Positions 9,418-19,733 of a stretch of DNA of 64,000 nt are shown here, piece by piece. A program made the translations under genes and the position numbers. Where the stretch lies: NCBI GenBank assembly GCA_017794925.1, contig CP051238.1, forward strand, positions 681,702 through 745,701, given 5' to 3'. This stretch comes from Aestuariibacter sp. Its GTDB lineage: Bacteria > Pseudomonadota > Gammaproteobacteria > Enterobacterales > Alteromonadaceae. The stretch's first letter is position 1. Every line of letters begins with the position of its first letter. The notes below the pieces were generated by a model. It was not told the origin of the DNA, did not search any database, and saw only the letters and a list, made by a program, of their open reading frames with translations.

Positions 9418-9927
9418 ATGGCAATTTTAGACGTTTTACGATTCCCCGACGAAAGACTTCGCACAGTGGCAAAGCCCATTGCAGAAGTGAATGCAGAAGT
9501 TAAGCAGTTAATCGCCGATATGTTCGAAACGATGCGTGATGAGCAGGGTATCGGATTAGCAGCAACTCAGGTTGATCGTCATGTTCGTCTTGTTGTTATG
9601 GATGTCTCTGAAGAACAAAATGAACCCCGGGTATTTATTAACCCTGAGATCATTGCCAAAGAAGGCTCTACCATCAGTGAAGAAGGCTGCTTGTCGGTAC
9701 CCGGCAATTATGCCAAAGTTGATCGCGCTGAAAAGGTCACAGTGAAGGCCCTTGACGGCGAAGGTGTTGAATTTGAATTGGAAGCTGAAGGTTTACTGGC
9801 TATCTGTATTCAACACGAACTCGACCACCTGCAGGGCAAACTGTTTGTCGATTACCTGTCACCACTTAAGCGCCAGCGTATTCGCAAAAAGCTGGAGAAA
9901 GACGCGCGTTTAGCAGCTAAAGCATAA
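9418..9927 (+). CDS. def: peptide deformylase
   Basis: 169 residues. It removes the formyl group from N-terminal formyl-methionine of new proteins. All three family motifs are present: GIGLAATQ (44-51), EEGCLSVP with metal ligand Cys91, and QHELDH with ligands His133 and His137 and catalytic Glu134. It is the first gene of a def–fmt–rsmB–trkA series; fmt starts 11 bases after its stop, joining formylation and deformylation genes. Confidence 0.98.
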   Translation: MAILDVLRFPDERLRTVAKPIAEVNAEVKQLIADMFETMRDEQGIGLAATQVDRHVRLVVMDVSEEQNEPRVFINPEIIAKEGSTISEEGCLSVPGNYAKVDRAEKVTVKALDGEGVEFELEAEGLLAICIQHELDHLQGKLFVDYLSPLKRQRIRKKLEKDARLAAKA

Positions 9928-9938
9928 GCGCATCCCCT

Positions 9939-10895
9939 ATGACTACTCCTTTACGTATTATTTTTGCAGGTACCCCTGAATTTGCCGCCGATCACCTGGC
10001 GGCATTGTTATCCAGCCAACACGACGTAATCGCCGTTTACACGCAGCCCGACCGGCCCGCCGGACGCGGTAAAAAGCTCATGCCCAGTGCCACTAAACAA
10101 CTGGCAGTGGAACACAATATCCCCGTGTATCAGCCTGAAAGCCTGAAAGCAGAGGACGCACAACAACAATTGGCTCAGCTAAATGCAGATATTATGGTAG
10201 TCGTCGCGTACGGTCTGCTGCTGCCCAAAGTCGTCTTGGATACACCTAAACTCGGCTGTATTAACGTGCACGGTTCTATTCTGCCACGTTGGCGCGGTGC
10301 TGCGCCTATACAACGCAGTATCTGGGCAGGCGACAAAGAAACCGGCGTGACTATTATGCAAATGGATGTTGGCCTGGATACAGGAAACATGCTGCATATT
10401 GAGACCCTCCCAATAGAAGCGGATGACACCAGCGCCAGTCTCTACAGCAAGCTCGCCAACATTGGACCTACAGCGTTGGTCCACACACTAAACAACATCA
10501 CAGCGTTGTCGGCTACTGAGCAGGATGACGCACAGGCAACCTATGCCAAAAAGTTGTCCAAAGAAGAAGCCTTTATGGATTGGCAACAAAGCGCAGAGCA
10601 ATTAGCTCGTAACATTCGCGCATTTAATCCGTGGCCTGTGTGCTGGACGCGAATTGGCGACAAGCAAATTAAAGTATGGCAAGGTCAGGTAGCACGGGAT
10701 AATCCCGGCAATGCCGCGCCAGGCACCTTACTGCGAGCTAATAAACAGGGCATAGTCATTGCCACCGGCGATGGCGCGCTTTGCCTCACACAAATTCAAA
10801 TACCCGGTAAAAAGCCTATGGCCGTGCAGGATGTCTTGAACGGACGTCAGGACTGGTTTGAAGTAGGCACCGTATTGCCCTGCCAACCCGAGTAA
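9939..10895 (+). CDS. fmt: methionyl-tRNA formyltransferase
   Basis: 318 residues. It formylates Met-tRNA(fMet) using 10-formyl-tetrahydrofolate. The N-terminal Rossmann domain has the catalytic trio Asn109 and His111 (INVHGS) and Asp147 (VGLDTGN), with the [13 protein letters not shown] loop between. The C-terminal tRNA-binding barrel spans about 210-318. The next gene, rsmB, begins 5 bases after the stop. Confidence 0.98.
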   Translation: MTTPLRIIFAGTPEFAADHLAALLSSQHDVIAVYTQPDRPAGRGKKLMPSATKQLAVEHNIPVYQPESLKAEDAQQQLAQLNADIMVVVAYGLLLPKVVLDTPKLGCINVHGSILPRWRGAAPIQRSIWAGDKETGVTIMQMDVGLDTGNMLHIETLPIEADDTSASLYSKLANIGPTALVHTLNNITALSATEQDDAQATYAKKLSKEEAFMDWQQSAEQLARNIRAFNPWPVCWTRIGDKQIKVWQGQVARDNPGNAAPGTLLRANKQGIVIATGDGALCLTQIQIPGKKPMAVQDVLNGRQDWFEVGTVLPCQPE

Positions 10896-10900
10896 CGATC

Positions 10901-12208
10901 ATGAAATTACCGCCATATGCCAATCTCAGAGCAGACACTGCCTGGGTAATATACAGCGTGCTTGAATTGGGCAAGTCTTCCCGGGAGTGCCTGGCTAAAG
11001 CTCAGGCCAGACACAGCAAGCAAGACAGCGCCTGGTTACAGGAAATGGCCATGGGTGTGTTTCGCCATGTGCCCCAATTGCAAATTTGGCTTCGCCAGTT
11101 ATTAGACCAACCACTGAAAGGCAATAAAAAGATTCTGGAGCACCTGTTACTGCTTGGGTTTTACCAGCAAGCATACAGTCGCGTTTCTGACCATGCGGCG
11201 GTGTCTGCCACCGTAGATGCCGCTGAAGTGCTCGGCGGCGTACGTTTAAAAGGACTGATCAACGCGGTACTGCGTAATTTTCAGCGTCAGGGATTAGCAG
11301 AGCAAACCAGTAGCGACCCGATTGTTGCATCCGGTTTGCCCAAATGGATCTACAAACGCATCGCGGCTGCCTACCCGGACCAGTTGACTGATATCGTTGA
11401 TGCCATGAATAAACCAGCTCCGGTGTGGCTACGTGTCAATACTCGCCAGTGTAGCCACAAAAAATACTGTAAAGCGCTCACCGATGCGGGTATTCATTTT
11501 GAACTGAGTGAACAGCACCCTGATGCGGTTATTCTATTGGACCGTTTACCTATCACTACACTGCCAGGCTATCCACAAGGATGGTTTAGCGTGCAGGATG
11601 GTGCCGCGCAGTTAGCCGCGCCACTGTTAGCACCTGAGGCAAAGGAACGAGTACTCGATTGCTGTGCTGCGCCGGGGGGTAAAACAGCTCACCTGCTAGA
11701 AAAGCAGCCGGCGCTCGCAGCCTGTATTGCACTGGATTCAGAGTCATTGCGCCTTGAGCGCCTGAATGAAAACTTAGAGCGCTTGCAACTTGAGGCGGAA
11801 GTCATTTGTGCCGATGCGAGTAACCCCGACAGCTGGTGGGACGGCAATCAGTTCGACCGTATCCTGTTAGATGCGCCCTGCTCTGCAACTGGCGTTATTC
11901 GCAGGCATCCGGATATTCGTTGGTTGCGAAAGCCGGCAGACATAGAGACACTGCAAACATTGCAGCAACGCATTCTCGATGCGTTGTGGCCTACATTAAA
12001 GCCAGGCGGTACGTTGCTTTATGCAACCTGCTCTATTCTGCCCGACGAGAACAGCGCGCAAATTCAACAGTTTCTTGCGCGCCAGCAGGACGCGACTTTA
12101 GTGCCTGTTTCCGATAACGAAACCAACGACCAGCCGGGCAGACAAATTTTACCCGGTGAGCAACAAATGGATGGTTTCTATTATGCGAGACTGCTAAAGT
12201 CCGTATAA
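10901..12208 (+). CDS. rsmB: 16S rRNA (cytosine-967-C5) methyltransferase RsmB
   Basis: 435 residues. It methylates C967 of 16S rRNA with SAM. The N-terminal NusB-like domain (about 1-140) is followed by a SAM methyltransferase domain with VLDCCAAPGGKTAH. Two catalytic cysteines are visible, in DAPCSATG and ATCSI, as required in m5C RNA methyltransferases. The operon position after fmt is the same as in E. coli. Confidence 0.97.
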   Translation: MKLPPYANLRADTAWVIYSVLELGKSSRECLAKAQARHSKQDSAWLQEMAMGVFRHVPQLQIWLRQLLDQPLKGNKKILEHLLLLGFYQQAYSRVSDHAAVSATVDAAEVLGGVRLKGLINAVLRNFQRQGLAEQTSSDPIVASGLPKWIYKRIAAAYPDQLTDIVDAMNKPAPVWLRVNTRQCSHKKYCKALTDAGIHFELSEQHPDAVILLDRLPITTLPGYPQGWFSVQDGAAQLAAPLLAPEAKERVLDCCAAPGGKTAHLLEKQPALAACIALDSESLRLERLNENLERLQLEAEVICADASNPDSWWDGNQFDRILLDAPCSATGVIRRHPDIRWLRKPADIETLQTLQQRILDALWPTLKPGGTLLYATCSILPDENSAQIQQFLARQQDATLVPVSDNETNDQPGRQILPGEQQMDGFYYARLLKSV

Positions 12209-12239
12209 CCAAGCATAAAACAGCCTTTTAATAACGACG

Positions 12240-13619
12240 ATGAAAATAATCATCCTTGGCGCCGGACAGGTTGGCGGAACGTTAGCCGAGAACCTGGTTG
12301 GCGAAAAAAATGAGATCACTGTCATTGACTCAGACTCAACCATTCTGCGTGCATTGCAGGACAGGTTAGATCTTCAGGTTGTTACGGGCGTGGGCTCTCA
12401 TCCCGACGTGTTAAAAAAGGCAGGTGCCGAAGACGCTGACATGCTCATTGCTGTGACCAACAGTGACGAAAGTAACATGCTCGCCTGTCAGGTTGCTTAC
12501 AGTTTGTTTAAAACCCCCACTAAAATCGCCCGGGTCCGCTCTGAACAATACATCATTTATCAGGAGCAACTGTACAAACAACAGGATATCCCGGTTGATC
12601 ACATCATTGCGCCCGAACAATTAGTTACCCAGGCTATTAAGCGTTTAATTGACTACCCTGGAGCATTACAGGTAGTGGAATTTGCCGACGGCAAAGCCAG
12701 TCTGGTCGCGGTAAAGGCCTATTACGGTGGCTTATTGGTTGGGCATGCGTTGTCTGCGTTAAAAGAGCACATGCCAAACGTGGAAACGCGGGTTGCTGCA
12801 ATTTATCGTCGTGGACGTCCTATTCGACCTCTGGGCACTACCGTTATTGAAGCCGATGATGAAGTGTTCTTTATCGCTGCAACCAAACACATTCGTGCGG
12901 TAATGAGTGAGCTACAAAAGCTCGAGTCCAGCTATAAACGCATCATGATTGCTGGTGGTGGTTTGATTGGTGCAGGCCTTGCCAAGCGCCTGGAACATAA
13001 CCATAACGTGAAACTCATCGAATACAGTCAGGAACGTGCGCAGTATCTGTCGGCACATTTAGACAAAACCATCGTATTTTGTGGAGACGCGTCTGACTCA
13101 GAACTCCTCAGTGAAGAAGGTGTTGAGCAAGTCGATGCATTTATTGCTGTGACCAATGATGACGAAGCCAACATTATGTCTGCCATGCTGGCCAAACGCA
13201 TGGGTGCGCAAAAGGCTATGGTACTGATCCAGCGCAGCGCTTACGTTGATTTAGTACAAGGGGGAGAAATTGACATCGCATTCTCCCCACAACAAGCTAC
13301 TATTTCAGCTCTACTGACCCATGTACGTCGAGGCGATATAGTTAATGTGTACTCACTTCGCCGTGGGGCCGCAGAAGCTATTGAAGCGATAGCCCATGGA
13401 GATGAAAATACATCAAAAGTGGTTGGCCGCCAAATCGGCGATATTAAACTCCCGCCAGGCACCACTATTGGTGCTGTTGTTCGAGAAGACCAGGTGATCA
13501 TTGCTCACAGTGACACAGTTATTGAAGCGAACGATCACGTGATACTGTTTCTGGTTGATAAGAAATATATCAACGACGTTGAAAAGCTGTTTCAACCCAG
13601 CGCCTTTTTCTTTGGTTAG
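12240..13619 (+). CDS. trkA: Trk system potassium uptake regulator TrkA
   Basis: 459 residues. It is the NAD-binding peripheral subunit controlling the TrkH potassium channel. Two tandem RCK modules are visible, with Rossmann starts [15 protein letters not shown] (residue 4 on) and [16 protein letters not shown] (about 236 on), each followed by a RCK-C domain. Its partner gene trkH lies 4.6 kb downstream on the opposite strand, separated by an unrelated five-gene operon. The 190-base gap that follows likely holds the promoter of that operon. Confidence 0.97.
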   Translation: MKIIILGAGQVGGTLAENLVGEKNEITVIDSDSTILRALQDRLDLQVVTGVGSHPDVLKKAGAEDADMLIAVTNSDESNMLACQVAYSLFKTPTKIARVRSEQYIIYQEQLYKQQDIPVDHIIAPEQLVTQAIKRLIDYPGALQVVEFADGKASLVAVKAYYGGLLVGHALSALKEHMPNVETRVAAIYRRGRPIRPLGTTVIEADDEVFFIAATKHIRAVMSELQKLESSYKRIMIAGGGLIGAGLAKRLEHNHNVKLIEYSQERAQYLSAHLDKTIVFCGDASDSELLSEEGVEQVDAFIAVTNDDEANIMSAMLAKRMGAQKAMVLIQRSAYVDLVQGGEIDIAFSPQQATISALLTHVRRGDIVNVYSLRRGAAEAIEAIAHGDENTSKVVGRQIGDIKLPPGTTIGAVVREDQVIIAHSDTVIEANDHVILFLVDKKYINDVEKLFQPSAFFFG

Positions 13620-13809
13620 TTTGTTTTAAACAAGATACAGTTTCTGGCTCAAACACAATAAAATTGAAGCCACAGGGGTTGATACTTCTTTTGATCTATA
13701 AGGGCATATGCTAGATTTATTTTAATATCAGAAAATACTCAGCTTCTCACGAAACGCAATAGGAAGTACCGTTTGAAGCTCAGGTAATACATCGCATTCA
13801 GGGAAGTAT

Positions 13810-14616
13810 ATGTCAGATGTAGTCGACGACTCGCAAGAAGAGCAAACAAAGGCTTCTCGACGCGCAGCATTTTATAAGGTTATTGTGAGCGTTACACTCA
13901 CATTGATTTCTATCGGCCAGTTTAACGATACCAAAGAACTGGTACTTGCTACCTATGAAGATATACAGGCCAATTTCACTCACCAAATTGAATATGAGCG
14001 ACTCGAATTACTCAATATAGGTCGTACCATCCCATATATCGAAAACCAATTTGGTCCGCCTGAAGTTATAAAGCGGTCTATTCTCGACCCGGAAGTTCGC
14101 TTTCAGTATTACAATATTGATAAAGCGACGGTTACCGTTTTCAATCACCAGGACCGTGTTGCAGGTTTCGTTGTCATCCCGATAGCCCCTGATTTCTTTC
14201 CTAACCAGCCTTATATTTCTTTTGCTCTTGATACAAGCCCGATGTCAGAGATTAATAGTGGTGACGGCGGCTTTTACCTCGACGCCAATAATTTAGTTTA
14301 CTACGCAGAATCCCAGGACCTCGGCAAACAGTTTTTATTCTTACAACGCGTCACTGGCTTTGTGGAGTATGGCGGTCTGGAGCGTTCTTTAAGTGATACC
14401 AGAATTAGTCCCGAAAGCACGATTGAAGAAATTGACAGTTTAAATGAACTACTAACGGCGGGACTGGAAGACGAACTGGTCGAAGGGATTATGGTCTTCA
14501 GACAAGCACAACCACCAAACTTTTACGGATATACTGAGTTGGATCCTGCTTTAGTCACTGAGTCACTTCTCACTCGAATTGAGTTTGAAACCTATTTTGG
14601 AGGGATTTATGAATAA
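13810..14616 (+). CDS. uncharacterised membrane-anchored protein, first gene of envelope operon
   Basis: 268 residues; I do not recognise the family. A charged N-terminal tail (1-20) precedes one hydrophobic segment at about 22-40 (FYKVIVSVTLTLISIG), and the rest is soluble, rich in aromatic and acidic residues. The fold probably starts near IGRTIPYIENQFGPPEVI (about 71 on), which resembles a sensor or binding domain in pattern only. GGAAG before the ATG is a reasonable ribosome-binding site. Its last 8 bases overlap the next small gene, and four more plus-strand genes follow tightly. Confidence 0.7.
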   Translation: MSDVVDDSQEEQTKASRRAAFYKVIVSVTLTLISIGQFNDTKELVLATYEDIQANFTHQIEYERLELLNIGRTIPYIENQFGPPEVIKRSILDPEVRFQYYNIDKATVTVFNHQDRVAGFVVIPIAPDFFPNQPYISFALDTSPMSEINSGDGGFYLDANNLVYYAESQDLGKQFLFLQRVTGFVEYGGLERSLSDTRISPESTIEEIDSLNELLTAGLEDELVEGIMVFRQAQPPNFYGYTELDPALVTESLLTRIEFETYFGGIYE

Positions 14617-14767
14617 TTATTTATTCACGAAGCCCACCAAATTCAATGCGATATATCTTGTTGTAAATTACTTTATGAAACCACATTGGGACTCCATGAA
14701 GAAAGGCGGCAATATCATGGACAACTTGATGAATTTTTTTTACTTACTTACCGTGTTTAAGGATTAA
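14609..14767 (+). CDS. small hypothetical protein (52 residues)
   Basis: The start ATG at 14609 follows an excellent ribosome-binding site (GGAGGGATTT) located inside the end of the preceding gene, and the two reading frames overlap by 8 bases. The stop is 2 bases before the lipoprotein ATG. The peptide has an aromatic and hydrophobic N-terminal half and a second hydrophobic patch at its end (NLMNFFYLLTVF), so membrane association is possible. No family is recognised. The fit between neighbours and the strong site argue that it is translated, but a purely coupling role is also possible. Confidence 0.5.
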   Translation: MNNYLFTKPTKFNAIYLVVNYFMKPHWDSMKKGGNIMDNLMNFFYLLTVFKD

Positions 14768-14769
14768 CC

Positions 14770-15357
14770 ATGAAAAAGCTCATTTTACTACTCCCTGTTT
14801 TAGCAGCAATTACTGCCTGTGGCTCTACGTCTAAAGGCGTAACAACAAAGAAAGAAACCCTGCTGACGCCAGATTGTGTTTATCAGGATGCGCCTGATAA
14901 GGCGGCTCCACTTTGGATTTGTGGTGTACCAGTTGAAGGTTATGCGCTGTCTCAAGTTGGGTTTGCAGAAAAGAAACCTTCGGCGACAATGACTACAGCG
15001 GCAGCTACCGCAGATGCCAGAGCGAAGATGTCATCTTACTTTGCGTCCATGGTATCTGATATGTTTTCTGAATATCAGAAATCAGTTAAAACAGACGAAA
15101 CTTCGAAGAACATAATTGATACGGATATGGTACGTGAAACCGTTACCTCTATGACTCTTTTTGGCACTCGCACCGTGCGTACTATGACAAGTCCAACCGG
15201 CGGTCAGTACGTTTTATTGGCAATGGATGACATGACGTACAAAGCGAATCAGGAAAAAGTGTTCGCAGCGTTAAAAGATTCAGACGCTGAAATTAAGCAA
15301 CTGTTTGAAAACGAACAGGCACGTGAGCGTTTAATGTCGATGATTAAAGTTCAGTAA
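14770..15357 (+). CDS. LPP20-like lipoprotein
   Basis: 195 residues. The signal peptide ends in a lipobox (AAITAC) with the lipidated cysteine at 17, so the mature protein is anchored in the envelope, probably the outer membrane because Gly/Ser follow the cysteine. The pattern of a short beta segment (YALSQVGFAEKKPS), an alanine-rich helix with ADARAKMSSYFASM, then a C-terminal QYVLLAMDD strand resembles LPP20/FlgP-type lipoproteins; this is a resemblance by eye. It lies third in the five-gene operon. Confidence 0.7.
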   Translation: MKKLILLLPVLAAITACGSTSKGVTTKKETLLTPDCVYQDAPDKAAPLWICGVPVEGYALSQVGFAEKKPSATMTTAAATADARAKMSSYFASMVSDMFSEYQKSVKTDETSKNIIDTDMVRETVTSMTLFGTRTVRTMTSPTGGQYVLLAMDDMTYKANQEKVFAALKDSDAEIKQLFENEQARERLMSMIKVQ

Positions 15358-15377
15358 GTTTATTTACAGGTGATGCT

Positions 15378-16730
15378 ATGAAAACAAGGAAATCAAGTTT
15401 AATAAGGCAACTACCTCTTTTTGCGGGCGCCGTCATTTGGCTGACCTCGGTATGGGTTCCCACCGAGGCACAAACTACGTTAACCGCACAACAACAAGCA
15501 TTTAAGGAGCGCCGACAACAGGAATTGGAGGCGTTCCAAATTCAACGAATGCAAAAATTCGCAGCCTTTAAAGCGAAACGAAACGCTGAAATGGCGGCAT
15601 TTCGACAGAAACTGTTAGAACAGTGGGGTGAAGTGGATGTCAGTGATCAGGAAACAGTAGTCAACTATCCTGAACCAGAAGTAAAAACCATTGTCGATTT
15701 CGAAAACAAAAAAATTGTTGTAAATGTACTGCATGACGTCAATACCGAAGTGGAAAGCAGTCGTGTAGTAGCGGCGTTGGAAGCCCTTCAGCATCTAACA
15801 CCTGAGGACAGTTCCGGACAGGGAACTGCAGTTAACATTTTAAAATCCTATGCTGCGAACGATACATTTGATGACCTGCCTTCACTGGTAGAAAGTGCCA
15901 GTGTAGAAGTCACGGAACCGGAAATCACCGACGAAGATATTGCGAAAGAAGAAGCGCTTTTTGCGATGCAACAACAACAAGATAGTGTTGCCTTACAAAT
16001 GATGGCAGACAGGCTTTCGCAGCCCTCCCCTGAAGTTTCAAAGCTTCAGGGGAGATTAAGTAAAATGACTGAACGCACTGCGTCTATTTCGATCAATCAA
16101 ATAAAGCGTAATCAGAGCAATCAGTCAGATAATCTGAAGAACAAACGCATTACACGACTCACTATTGCGATTAAGCCGAAGGAACTTGCACAACGTATAG
16201 AAGAAGTTAAACCATATGCCAAGCAATTCGCATCGGCATGGCAATTGCCAGTGCCACTGATTATTGCCGTTATTCATACCGAGAGCAGTTTTAACCCATT
16301 AGCAGTGTCACATATCCCAGCCTATGGTTTGATGCAGGTCGTGCCTTCTTCAGCTGGTATTGACGTAAATGAATTCCTTCATGACCAACGAGAACCACTT
16401 GCCAAAGAATACCTGTTTATTTCAGAGCAAAACGTTGAAGCCGGTTCTGCGTATCTGCACCTACTAAATAGCCGTTACTTAAGAAAGGTAGATAACCCTC
16501 TAAGCAGGCTTTATTGTGCGATTGCGGCATACAATACGGGCGTGGGTAATGTCGCAAGGGCGTTTAACAATGGAAAACCGAGTAATATGTCAGATGCCGT
16601 TGTTGATAAGATCAACACAATGAGCCCTGAAGCAGTCTATGACTTCTTAACGGCTAATTTGCCTTACGACGAAACCAGACGCTACCTGGTTAAGGTTAAA
16701 TCCCGTATGGAAAAATATCAGAATATCTAA
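15378..16730 (+). CDS. MltC-like lytic murein transglycosylase
   Basis: 450 residues. A signal peptide-like N terminus is followed by a long Q/E/R-rich coiled-coil region (about 35-75), then a segment like the MltC N-terminal domain (VVNYPEPEVKTIVDFENKKI), and a C-terminal SLT domain. Catalytic Glu302 is in IHTESSFNP, followed by AYGLMQVVPSSAG and AAYNTGVGNVARAF. It should cleave peptidoglycan glycan strands to 1,6-anhydro products. Unlike E. coli MltC it has no lipobox cysteine, so it may be periplasmic rather than lipid-anchored. The stop is 12 bases before the protease gene. Confidence 0.85.
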   Translation: MKTRKSSLIRQLPLFAGAVIWLTSVWVPTEAQTTLTAQQQAFKERRQQELEAFQIQRMQKFAAFKAKRNAEMAAFRQKLLEQWGEVDVSDQETVVNYPEPEVKTIVDFENKKIVVNVLHDVNTEVESSRVVAALEALQHLTPEDSSGQGTAVNILKSYAANDTFDDLPSLVESASVEVTEPEITDEDIAKEEALFAMQQQQDSVALQMMADRLSQPSPEVSKLQGRLSKMTERTASISINQIKRNQSNQSDNLKNKRITRLTIAIKPKELAQRIEEVKPYAKQFASAWQLPVPLIIAVIHTESSFNPLAVSHIPAYGLMQVVPSSAGIDVNEFLHDQREPLAKEYLFISEQNVEAGSAYLHLLNSRYLRKVDNPLSRLYCAIAAYNTGVGNVARAFNNGKPSNMSDAVVDKINTMSPEAVYDFLTANLPYDETRRYLVKVKSRMEKYQNI

Positions 16731-16742
16731 AAGGGTTGAGTT

Positions 16743-18170
16743 ATGCGTCAGTGTCAATACAAGCAATGGTGTTTAGTGACCTGTTTGCTGTTTCCTGTTA
16801 TGTCGTCAGCTGCAACAACAGTCAGTGCAACAAATACAGGAAGCAATGGTGAAGTCAGTCAGCATGGCTCCTTTGTCATGCAGAAACTGCTTGAGGACAT
16901 GGGCCTGACGCTGAAAAACGAGGATAAAGAGGAGGCCATAGAAGAGGAAAAGCGTAAACCCGCCCCTATTCCTGAGCCCATTCCAAATCCTGAGCCTGAA
17001 CCACAACCCGAGCCCGAGCCGCAACCCGAGCCCGAGCCACAACCTGTGCCCGAACCACAACCTGAGCCTGAACCACAACCCGAGCCTGAGCCACAACCCG
17101 AGCCTGAACCAAAGAAAAAGGGCTACGGCGATGATATCTATTCTGATATGAAAGGCGTCATGGACGGATTTAAACAGTCTTACCGGGATACGGTTGATCA
17201 ATGGACAGATGAATATAACAAGGTTGTACGGAAATGGGGTATCGCTAAGCGTGAATACCGCCGTAAGGAAGAGCAGTACTTTAAAACGACATTCGATTTA
17301 GCGGCAACGCAACAGCCGTTAGCCTCCCCCATTATTGTCAGCAGTGCGAAACCGACCAATAAGCATCCATTAGATGGCATGGAACCGGGCGACTACTACA
17401 TTATTCCTTCAGCAATGGATGTGCCGATTCGCGATCAGCAGCGACGCGGGACCTGTGCAGCGTTCACCGGAATTCGCGCAATTGAAACAGTACTCGCACA
17501 ACACCCAGAGTATCTGCAATATCAGCTCGATCTATCGGAACAACACTTTTATTGGCTTAGTCGGCCGGAGTGTATAAAAGACGCCTGTACAACCGACAAT
17601 AGTTCAGACGGTTCTAATTTCGATGTAGGTTTTATAAACACGTCGATAAATGAATTTTTCACCGCCGTTCGTCGGGAACAAGCCTGTCCGTATATTCCAG
17701 AGAGTGATCAAGCAAATCTGACCTATACCCCCCTTACCAATGCCTGTCTCCAGGAAGAACAAGGGTTGCTGCGCGTTTCTTCAATGGCGAGAAACTTAAA
17801 TGTATCAGACATTTTAGGTGAACTACGCCAGAACCATCCCGTAGCGGCTGGCTTTACCCTGACCAAAAGCTATATGCAAACTAACGGGCTGGTACGTAGT
17901 AACGATCCTGTAAATTTAAGCGCGGCAAGCGGTATGCATGCAGCAGGACATGCCATGCTGTTAATTGGCTACGTTAAATTACCGGAGTCGATGCTGGAAG
18001 ACGAAGGAAGATACTGTGCCATTATGGCAAATAGCTGGGGGGATGGTTTCGGTGCCGGCGGGTATGCCTGCCTTACGGAACAATGGATGAAAGACAATCT
18101 GATCCGAAGTGAAGAAGACCCCACCATTGGAATGCTAACAGCAATTCGCTCCGTTACGTTCGTTGACTAA
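16743..18170 (+). CDS. secreted papain-like (C1A) cysteine protease with proline-rich linker
   Basis: 475 residues. A signal peptide (about 1-22) is followed by a short region, a Pro-Glu/Gln repeat linker (79-122), a lysine-flanked helical segment (about 125-180) and a papain-type catalytic domain (about 205-470). The expected active-site residues are present: Gln232 (oxyanion), Cys238 in RRGTCAAF, His403 in [10 protein letters not shown] and Asn430 in ANSWGDGFG. Paired cysteines suggest disulfides and export. A C1A protease cotranscribed with a transglycosylase and lipoprotein is unusual; the substrate is unknown. It is the last gene of the operon. Confidence 0.85.
   Translation: MRQCQYKQWCLVTCLLFPVMSSAATTVSATNTGSNGEVSQHGSFVMQKLLEDMGLTLKNEDKEEAIEEEKRKPAPIPEPIPNPEPEPQPEPEPQPEPEPQPVPEPQPEPEPQPEPEPQPEPEPKKKGYGDDIYSDMKGVMDGFKQSYRDTVDQWTDEYNKVVRKWGIAKREYRRKEEQYFKTTFDLAATQQPLASPIIVSSAKPTNKHPLDGMEPGDYYIIPSAMDVPIRDQQRRGTCAAFTGIRAIETVLAQHPEYLQYQLDLSEQHFYWLSRPECIKDACTTDNSSDGSNFDVGFINTSINEFFTAVRREQACPYIPESDQANLTYTPLTNACLQEEQGLLRVSSMARNLNVSDILGELRQNHPVAAGFTLTKSYMQTNGLVRSNDPVNLSAASGMHAAGHAMLLIGYVKLPESMLEDEGRYCAIMANSWGDGFGAGGYACLTEQWMKDNLIRSEEDPTIGMLTAIRSVTFVD
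16977..17110 (+). repeat. tandem repeat encoding a Pro-Glu/Gln linker
   Basis: A run of imperfect 18-base units (CCTGAGCCTGAACCACAA type) encodes PEPEPQ repeats, residues 79-122 of the C1A protease. Synonymous changes between units (GAG/GAA, CCC/CCT) show it is not freshly expanded. Such linkers usually act as stiff spacers across the periplasm or cell wall. Confidence 0.85.
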
Positions 18171-18182
18171 CCACCAAAGGAT

Positions 18183-18213
18183 AGGGCTAAGCTGATAATT
18201 GCAGTTTAGCCCC
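18183..18213. terminator. hairpin between convergent protease gene and trkH
   Basis: GGGCTAAGCTG / CAGTTTAGCCC (18184-18194 / 18202-18212) forms an 11-bp stem with one G-U-type pair and a 7-base loop. No T-tract follows on either strand, so termination is likely but weaker than a classical intrinsic terminator. It overlaps the trkH stop codon. Confidence 0.5.
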
Positions 18214-19657
18214 GCCAAAATGTGGGTGAGAACAGAACCAACAGTGAAAATATTTCCAGCCGGCCAAATAACATAGCTACTACCAACAACCATTTACCTC
18301 CATCGCTAACGTCAGCAAATGTACCTGCTACTGAGCCAAGACCTGGGCCAAGGTTATTCAGGGTTGCTGCAGTGGCGGTAAACGCGGTTATGTTGTCTAA
18401 TCCGGTAGCAATAAGCCCAATCATGATCACGACAAAGACAATGGCATAGGCCGAGAAAAAGCCCCACACCGCTTCTACAACTCTGTCAGGCATGGCCCGC
18501 TCACCCAGCTTTACAGAATAAACGGCTTTAGGATGAATTAGCCTGTCTATCTCACGTTTACCCTGTAAGAACAGCAGATATACCCGGATCACTTTGAGCC
18601 CGCCGCCGGTAGAACCGGCGCAACCGCCAATAAAGCTGGAGAAGATAAGTAATATAGGTAGGAATGAAGGCCAGTTTGCGAAATCTGTGGTCGCAAACCC
18701 CGCGGTCGTACTTATCGACACGGCCTGGATAACGGCCTGGTCCAATGCCTCTTCAGCAGTGTTGAACTGGTTGTGCATCACCAGCACCATAAAACATACG
18801 GTAATTAAAGCAGCCTGTATAAACAGAAACGCCTTTAATTCAGGATCTTGCCAATAGCCTTTAATATTTCTGCCGCTAGCAGCGGCATAATGCAGTGAAA
18901 AGTTCAGTGCCGCGATAAGCAAAAACACCGCACATATCGCGTTAACCATCGGACTAGCAAAATAGCCCAAACTAGCATCATGTGTTGAGAAGCCACCAAT
19001 GGCAATGGTCGAAAATGAATGGCAGATTGCATCAAACCAATTCATTCCTGCCAGCCAGTAGGCTACGGTGCATGCCGTGGTCAGTGACAAATAGATATAC
19101 CACAAGTGCTTTGCAGTATCGGCAATCCTCGGTGTCATTTTGGAGTCTTTTACCGGGCCAGGTGTCTCTGCCCGGTATAACTGCATGCCCCCAACACCCA
19201 AAATGGGTAAAATTGCCACGGCCAAAACAATGATCCCCATACCACCCAACCACTGTAGTTGCTGTCGATAAAACTGTACCGAATGAGGCAGGAAATCTAT
19301 CCCTTCAATAACCGTAGCACCGGTGGTGGTAAGCCCTGAGAACGACTCGAAAAATGCATCAGTCACACTCATAGACGGCTGTTCAAGTAGTATAAAGGGA
19401 ATAGCACCAAAGCTGGCCAGTACAGACCAAAACAAGACAACGATCAAAAAGCCTTCTTTTGCTCTGAGATCTTTTCTGTGTGTTCTATTTGGATACCAGA
19501 ATGCGCATCCCGTGATGATACACAGAATAAAAGCCAGGAAAAACGGCAAACCACTACCGTCCTGATAGATCAATGACACGATGGCAGGAGGGATCATAGT
19601 CACAGAAAACAGGGCGACTAACAGCCCCAGGATCCGAATGATAGCGCGGTAGTGCAT
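18206..19657 (-). CDS. trkH: Trk potassium uptake channel TrkH
   Basis: 483 residues with about ten to twelve hydrophobic segments, the length usual for TrkH. Selectivity-filter-like regions are visible (SGLTTTGATVIEGID, STTAGFATTDF, GGCAGSTGGGLKVIRV, ATAATLNNLGPGLG). It forms the K+-conducting inner-membrane part and is gated by the TrkA protein encoded on the other side of the envelope operon. The gene is convergent with that operon and sits 76 bases from elbB, which is on the same strand. Confidence 0.97.
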   Translation of the reverse strand: MHYRAIIRILGLLVALFSVTMIPPAIVSLIYQDGSGLPFFLAFILCIITGCAFWYPNRTHRKDLRAKEGFLIVVLFWSVLASFGAIPFILLEQPSMSVTDAFFESFSGLTTTGATVIEGIDFLPHSVQFYRQQLQWLGGMGIIVLAVAILPILGVGGMQLYRAETPGPVKDSKMTPRIADTAKHLWYIYLSLTTACTVAYWLAGMNWFDAICHSFSTIAIGGFSTHDASLGYFASPMVNAICAVFLLIAALNFSLHYAAASGRNIKGYWQDPELKAFLFIQAALITVCFMVLVMHNQFNTAEEALDQAVIQAVSISTTAGFATTDFANWPSFLPILLIFSSFIGGCAGSTGGGLKVIRVYLLFLQGKREIDRLIHPKAVYSVKLGERAMPDRVVEAVWGFFSAYAIVFVVIMIGLIATGLDNITAFTATAATLNNLGPGLGSVAGTFADVSDGGKWLLVVAMLFGRLEIFSLLVLFSPTFWRG

Positions 19658-19733
19658 TATTATCGCTTTTTTCAGAGTGGTTTATGATTGCTGCCTACAC
19701 TATATAGTGAAAGCAACAATCAACCAAATTTTG

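Noticed and set aside
16977..17110. Tandem 18-base repeats considered as a CRISPR or mobile repeat
   Set aside because: There are no spacers; the repeats stay in frame and encode a Pro-Glu/Gln linker.
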